Shown here: piece after piece, positions 59,978-64,000 of the stretch | Layout of the letters: every line of letters starts with the position of its first letter | Numbering within the stretch: the stretch's first letter is position 1 | DNA from: Clostridium sp. C8-1-8 | GTDB lineage: Bacteria > Bacillota > Clostridia > Clostridiales > Clostridiaceae | Assembly (NCBI RefSeq): GCF_009928445.1 | Contig: NZ_JAABNO010000024.1 | Span: forward strand, 1-64,000 | Length of the DNA stretch: 64,000 nt | Reading direction: 5' to 3' | The notes under the pieces: generated by a model | The model's database searches: none | Told to the model about the DNA's origin: nothing | What the model saw: the letters and a program-made list of their open reading frames with translations, nothing else | Program-made: the position numbers and the translations under genes

Positions 59978-61282
59978 ATGATGAGAAAAAGAGAAATGAA
60001 CTTTAGAGAATTGTTTGTAGGTATAGAACAAGCTGTTCCATTAGCCAATGGAAGAAATATAACTCCTATTAATTTTGATAATGCTGCTACTACACCACCA
60101 TTAAAGAGAGTTTTGTACTGTGTAAATAAGTTTTTACCTCTTTATGGATCTATAGGAAGAGGAAAGGGGTATAAGTCGAAAATAAGTACTGAGCTCTATA
60201 ATGAAGCAAGGGATGAAATACTGAAGTTTTTCAATCTTAGCAATAGAGATGATTACACTGTTATATTTGTAAAAAACACTACAGAAGGCATAAATGTTTT
60301 AGCTGATACTTTAGTAACGGATAAGAAAGATATTGTTTTAACCACAAGAATGGAACATCATTCAAATGATTTGCCTTGGAGAGAGCGATGTTCAGTAGAA
60401 TATGTTGAAGTAGATCATAGTGGTAAGCTTAAAGCAGCAGATTTTGAAGAAAAACTTGTTAAAGCTAATGGAAGTATAAAATTAGTTAGTGTAACAGGAG
60501 CCTCCAATGTTACTGGTTATGTAAATGACATTCATGGAATAGCAAGTATTGCTCATAAATATGGTGCCCAAATAATAGTTGATGGTGCACAATTGGTACC
60601 ACATAGAAAAGTAAATATGAATTATGTGAATGATGACGATGATATAGACTACTTGGTATTTTCTGCACATAAGATGTATGCACCCTTTGGAAGTGGAGCA
60701 ATAGTTGGTAAGAAAGATGAATTTAATAATAAGGTACCATTTTTAAAAGGTGGAGGAACAGTTGATATTGTTACAGATGACGAGATTTATTGGTTAGATA
60801 CCCCTGAGAGAGATGAGGGGGGGACTCCTAATGTACTTGGAGTTATAGCACTTGTAGCAGCTATTTACGAATTCAATAGGATTGGTTTTTCTAAGATAGA
60901 GGAACATGAAGAGCTTCTCAGGGATTATATGATTGAAGGCCTTAGAACTATGCCAGACGTGACAACCTATGGAGATATAGAAGATAAAAATAAACTTGGA
61001 TTGATATCCATGAATTTAAGAGATATGTATCATGAGGAATTAGCTTCAAAGCTATCAGACTTAAGGGGAATAGCAGTTAGAAGTGGTTGCTTTTGCGCAC
61101 AACCCTATGCAAAGAGGTTGTTAGGTGTTAGTGATAAGGAAGTAATAAAGTTTATTCATGGAACTGATGAAGGAAAGCCAGGAATGGTTAGGATAAGCTT
61201 TGGTATGTACAATTCTATAAATGAGGTTAATGAATTTTTGAATGTTTTAGAGTTTATAATAAGAAAGAATCTTTATAAATAG
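59978..61282 (+). CDS. class V aminotransferase (cysteine desulfurase-like)
   Basis: The 434-residue PLP enzyme has FDNAATTPP near the N-terminus, MEHHSNDLPW, VDGAQLVPH and the PLP lysine in FSAHKMYAPFGSG. A cysteine-containing RSGCFCAQPY segment near the C-terminus sits where SufS/NifS enzymes carry their active cysteine. It lacks neighbouring suf or isc genes, so its substrate may not be cysteine. The ATG at 59978 with GGAGGGA is preferred to a GTG at 59948. Single gene with a hairpin behind it. Confidence 0.82.
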   Translation: MMRKREMNFRELFVGIEQAVPLANGRNITPINFDNAATTPPLKRVLYCVNKFLPLYGSIGRGKGYKSKISTELYNEARDEILKFFNLSNRDDYTVIFVKNTTEGINVLADTLVTDKKDIVLTTRMEHHSNDLPWRERCSVEYVEVDHSGKLKAADFEEKLVKANGSIKLVSVTGASNVTGYVNDIHGIASIAHKYGAQIIVDGAQLVPHRKVNMNYVNDDDDIDYLVFSAHKMYAPFGSGAIVGKKDEFNNKVPFLKGGGTVDIVTDDEIYWLDTPERDEGGTPNVLGVIALVAAIYEFNRIGFSKIEEHEELLRDYMIEGLRTMPDVTTYGDIEDKNKLGLISMNLRDMYHEELASKLSDLRGIAVRSGCFCAQPYAKRLLGVSDKEVIKFIHGTDEGKPGMVRISFGMYNSINEVNEFLNVLEFIIRKNLYK

Positions 61283-61306
61283 AAGATGATTAGAAGGCAG
61301 ATATTA

Positions 61307-61338
61307 TTAAAGCCTCCCAAAGTGTTGGGAGGCTTTAA
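61307..61338. terminator. hairpin between convergent genes
   Basis: TTAAAGCCTCCCAA and TTGGGAGGCTTTAA form a 14-bp stem around AGTG. No clear T run on either strand. Confidence 0.65.
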
Positions 61339-61351
61339 AGAAGTATTTTAA

Positions 61352-62569
61352 CTAACTTCTAAATACTTTATATTGGGGAAGTGAATCTGAGAATTTAAGT
61401 TCAGGTGTATCAAAAACTAGAGGCTTAAGATAAGCAAGTGCCTCTTCAGTTATATTGTTACCTTCACTGTTTACCCAATCTGATGGGAAATACTTGACCT
61501 TATTGGCCACTTTATCTGCTTCTATTAAGAAAGAGGAAGAACTATAATCCTTACCTTCACTTCTTTTTATAGCAACCATGTAACCAGTGTAGCCCTCTGC
61601 AGAGTATTTAAGAGCATCTCTTCCTACCATGTGAGCCTCATCAAAATCAACCTTAGAAGCAGAGTGCATCGCACATCTTTGAAGTACTCCTAATTCTAAA
61701 GTCTTTACTCTACTAGTAATTCCTGAATCTATTATTAAAGTTCTGAGATAATGAGCAACTCCACCAAGTTGAGTATGTCCAAATTTATCATGACTAGCTC
61801 CAAGTGAAGAGGCTGTTAAGAAGTTACCTTCTTCGTCTCTTAAGCCTTCAGAGGCTACTATGTAAACATGATTATTTTTTTTAAAAGTTTCTCTTACATC
61901 ATTTATAAACTTTACTTTATCAAAAGCTATCTCTGGAAGATATACATAGTCCGCTGCTCTTCTACCATCTATAGTAGCTAGAGCTCCAGCAGCAGCTAAC
62001 CAGCCAGTGTCTCTTCCCATGGTTTCTAATATAAATATACCATTATCTATATATACTGTTGAGTCAAGATAAGTTTCTAGCACAGAAGTAGCTATGAATT
62101 TTGCTGCACTACCAAAGCCAGGGGTATGATCTGTAAACATCAAATCATTATCAATAGTTTTTGGAATACCTATAAACTTTATATCAATACCATGGTCTTT
62201 TGCATATTTGCTAAGCTTAGCAGTAGTATCCATAGAGTCATTTCCTCCTATATAGAAGAAGGCCTTTATATTAAGTTCATTAAGTATTGACATTAGTGAA
62301 ATATATTCATCTTCACACAAGGAAGAATCCTTAAGCTTGTATCTACAAGAACCTAAGCCTGAAGAGGGAGTTCTTCTAAAAGTATCAAGCTCATTACTAT
62401 CCATTTCAGATAAATTTATTAACTTTCTATTTAAGATTCCTTCTATGCCGTTTAATCCAGCATAAACATTATCATAGATTTTCAACTCTTTATTAGCCTC
62501 AACTAAACCAAAAACACTAGAATTTATAACTGAAGTTGGACCACCTGATTGGGCAACAATACAATTCAT
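61352..62569 (-). CDS. pyrophosphate-dependent 6-phosphofructokinase
   Basis: The 405-residue PfkA-superfamily protein has GGNDS (residues 108-112) where ATP-dependent enzymes have GGDGS, and PKTIDND (136-142) with lysine in place of the glycine that admits ATP. Both changes mark the PPi-dependent type (EC 2.7.1.90), which works reversibly on fructose 6-phosphate and fructose 1,6-bisphosphate. It saves ATP in glycolysis, or replaces the ATP enzyme in gluconeogenic flow. AAGGAGAG precedes the ATG. A perfect Spo0A box lies 45 bp upstream. Confidence 0.88.
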   Translation of the reverse strand: MNCIVAQSGGPTSVINSSVFGLVEANKELKIYDNVYAGLNGIEGILNRKLINLSEMDSNELDTFRRTPSSGLGSCRYKLKDSSLCEDEYISLMSILNELNIKAFFYIGGNDSMDTTAKLSKYAKDHGIDIKFIGIPKTIDNDLMFTDHTPGFGSAAKFIATSVLETYLDSTVYIDNGIFILETMGRDTGWLAAAGALATIDGRRAADYVYLPEIAFDKVKFINDVRETFKKNNHVYIVASEGLRDEEGNFLTASSLGASHDKFGHTQLGGVAHYLRTLIIDSGITSRVKTLELGVLQRCAMHSASKVDFDEAHMVGRDALKYSAEGYTGYMVAIKRSEGKDYSSSSFLIEADKVANKVKYFPSDWVNSEGNNITEEALAYLKPLVFDTPELKFSDSLPQYKVFRS

Positions 62570-62613
62570 TATATCTCTCCTTTGTACTACTTAGTTTAAA
62601 TGTGCTATACTAT

Positions 62614-62620
62614 TTCGACA
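62614..62620 (-). promoter_or_regulatory. Spo0A box before the phosphofructokinase gene
   Basis: TGTCGAA on the minus strand matches the Spo0A consensus exactly. As a single short motif it needs support. The rest of the 300-bp divergent gap shows no riboswitch, including no Mn-sensing yybP-ykoY fold before mntP. Confidence 0.35.
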
Positions 62621-62869
62621 AATAATACGTACAATGAATACTATACTATAAAATATAACTAATATAAACCCTATAAATCAAAAAAGATATAGTTTATATA
62701 TTTAGAATTATCTCATAATTATATTTAGTAATAATTGAAATGCTTTCTAAATATAATATTATGAAGATTTTGCTTATTTCTCACTTATCCTTAAATATCA
62801 TTTTGTGCAGAAAAATAAATCTTATTTATGATAAGGTATTTTGATTTATGAAGAAAAGAGGGACAAACT

Positions 62870-63421
62870 ATGGATATTAATTGTTTAATCATTGTTTCCA
62901 TTGCATTAGCTATGGATGCATCGGCTATCGCATTGAGTATAGGGATAAATTCCAGCGTGAAAAGATACAACAAAGTATTATTCGCTATATCCTTTGGATT
63001 CTTTCAGTTTCTACTGTCTTTTTTAGGCATTTATTTTGGTGTGCTATTTGAGCATTACATAACGTCTATACCAAATATAATTGGTGGAATGGTAATTGCC
63101 TTTACGGGAGTATTTATGATAAAGGATGGTATGGAACAGAAAGATCAGTGCCTACTATTAAAGCCAAAGATGTATCTTGTATTAGGTATTTCTGTGAGTA
63201 TAGATGCTTTGGTTGTAGGGTTTACAGTTTTTCATCATATGGAGAAGTTTTATATGATAGTTGTTAGTTCAGTTACCATAGGGCTAGTTACTTTATTCCT
63301 TAGTATATGTGCTTTTTTTCTTTCGAGGTATATGAGAAGGATAGAGTTAATATCAAGATATGCTGATTACATAGGGGGAATAATCCTCTTATTATTTGGA
63401 CTAAAGATGATATTTTCATAA
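62870..63421 (+). CDS. MntP-family manganese efflux protein
   Basis: The 183-residue membrane protein has six hydrophobic segments in two related halves, with the family motifs MDASAIALSIG in the first helix and SIDALVVGF in the fourth, carrying the metal-site aspartates. MntP exports Mn2+. Some members of this group act on other ions. AGAGGGA precedes the ATG. The Fur-family gene that follows after 125 bp may regulate or be regulated with it. Confidence 0.83.
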   Translation: MDINCLIIVSIALAMDASAIALSIGINSSVKRYNKVLFAISFGFFQFLLSFLGIYFGVLFEHYITSIPNIIGGMVIAFTGVFMIKDGMEQKDQCLLLKPKMYLVLGISVSIDALVVGFTVFHHMEKFYMIVVSSVTIGLVTLFLSICAFFLSRYMRRIELISRYADYIGGIILLLFGLKMIFS

Positions 63422-63546
63422 TTTAAAGATGGACAACCATCTAAAGGAAAGAGATGTACTTGATAAGTTTAGAATTATATATGGCACCATATGTTGAAAA
63501 CACCATATTATATGATATAATTAAAGAAAAATGTTAGGGGTAGAAT

Positions 63547-63960
63547 ATGAGAATTGGCGAATACTTAAATGAAAAAGGAATAAAGGTAACAAAGAGTAGG
63601 ATAGCCATATATGAAATTCTCTCTGACAATGATTCTAGTATATCTGCAGATTTCATTTATGATAAATGTAGAAATATCGGTATGGATATAAATCTTTCAA
63701 CAGTGTATAGGACCTTAGAGATATTTGAAGAGAAAGAGATAATAGAAAAGTTTGATTTAGGTAATGGTAAGTATTCCTTTACTATAAGAAAAAATAAGCA
63801 TATGCACAAGCTTGAGTGTTCTAAGTGCCATAAACAAATAGAAGTACCTTGTCCTATGCAGCAAGTAGAAGAGCTTTTAAAGAATCAAACTGGTTTTGTA
63901 CTTACAGAACATAAATTGATGCTTAAGGGTATTTGTGAAGAGTGTAAGGATAAAAAGTAA
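63547..63960 (+). CDS. Fur-family metalloregulator
   Basis: The 137-residue protein has the winged helix of the Fur family (about 1-80: KVTKSRIAIYEILS, then ISADFIYDKC and LSTVYRTLEIF) and the zinc-binding cysteine pairs CSKC and CEEC. HMHKLECSKC carries the regulatory histidines. Fur, Zur and PerR types cannot be told apart by eye; the DNA-binding face and ligands resemble PerR/Fur. ATATGGCACCATAT at about 63479-63492 just upstream is a possible operator. An imperfect hairpin follows the stop. Confidence 0.87.
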   Translation: MRIGEYLNEKGIKVTKSRIAIYEILSDNDSSISADFIYDKCRNIGMDINLSTVYRTLEIFEEKEIIEKFDLGNGKYSFTIRKNKHMHKLECSKCHKQIEVPCPMQQVEELLKNQTGFVLTEHKLMLKGICEECKDKK

Positions 63961-63963
63961 AAT

Positions 63964-63995
63964 AAGTGTTAATTAATTATTAATTAGCACAATAC
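63964..63995 (+). terminator. probable hairpin after the Fur-family gene, near window end
   Basis: GTGTTAATT and AATTAGCAC pair with one mismatch around an AT loop and are followed by AATACTTTTA at the window edge. Confidence 0.45.
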
Positions 63996-64000
63996 TTTTA

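Noticed and set aside
62570..62869. Manganese riboswitch (yybP-ykoY) before the MntP-like gene
   Set aside because: No conserved yybP-ykoY motif or terminator could be seen in the gap.
1..64000. tRNA or rRNA genes
   Set aside because: No cloverleaf with TTCGANTC-type arm or rRNA-like conserved stretch was noticed in the gaps between genes; a tRNAscan run would settle this.

Overview
The window reads as a chromosome segment of a low-GC, spore-forming, solvent-producing Clostridium of the C. beijerinckii / C. saccharobutylicum kind. The main evidence is a complete sol operon (aldehyde dehydrogenase, both acetoacetate CoA-transferase subunits, acetoacetate decarboxylase). Supporting evidence is the XylFII-LytS-YesN xylose sensor next to xylFGH, the [FeFe]-hydrogenase maturase HydF, an AT-rich base composition and strong AGGAGG ribosome sites. 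I saw no rRNA, tRNA, CRISPR array or prophage. The species call is inference from gene content, not from a search.

Layout. 1-1000: end of an IS-like element cut by the window edge, a dispersed repeat and a CBS-domain gene. 1053-9087: xylose sensing (xylFII-lytS-yesN) followed by the xylose ABC transporter xylFGH, with an attenuator-like RNA fold between the two units. 9173-11586: a hypothetical gene, a secreted Amidase_6 protein behind a LacI-type palindrome, and an ORF-less group II intron directly after that gene's terminator. 11749-16800: L-rhamnose catabolism (rhaB, rhaA, rhaD, fucO). 17039-19092: a 28-codon ORF, nudC and a DUF3644 gene. 19355-24193 (minus strand): the sol operon with an extra iron alcohol dehydrogenase at its end, about 85% identical by eye to the rhamnose FucO and sharing its terminator. 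24790-28692: a flavoprotein divergent from an hxlR-aspA-hydF operon. 28963-32662: a two-component system with adenosine deaminase, then a free-methionine sulfoxide reductase. 33212-38474: small proteins, a GGDEF-EAL protein, a MATE exporter, and a tryptophan T-box in front of trpP. 38630-44725: a cell-wall group (two polysaccharide deacetylases, a muramoyl amidase, an intracellular Amidase_6 protein) around a hemerythrin pair. 45291-50464: maltodextrin uptake (malEFG-like) plus a neopullulanase-type enzyme behind a consensus promoter and a cre-like operator. 50848-58958: a His/Asp/Cys-repeat protein with a Spo0A box, dut, an orphan ABC permease, an ABC-F ATPase and a MacA/MacB-type export operon. 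59005-64000: a hypothetical gene, a MITE with an 8-bp target duplication, a class V aminotransferase, PPi-dependent phosphofructokinase, an MntP-type exporter and a Fur-family regulator.

Together these genes take up and ferment pentoses, deoxyhexoses and maltodextrins. Rhamnose yields 1,2-propanediol through FucO, and the sol operon takes back acids to make acetone and aldehydes. Noncoding features worth attention are two families of dispersed, foldable repeats (A: about 98 bp, five copies; B: about 135 bp, three copies, one with compensatory changes), the mobile-element remnants, the xylFGH leader fold and the ORF-less intron.
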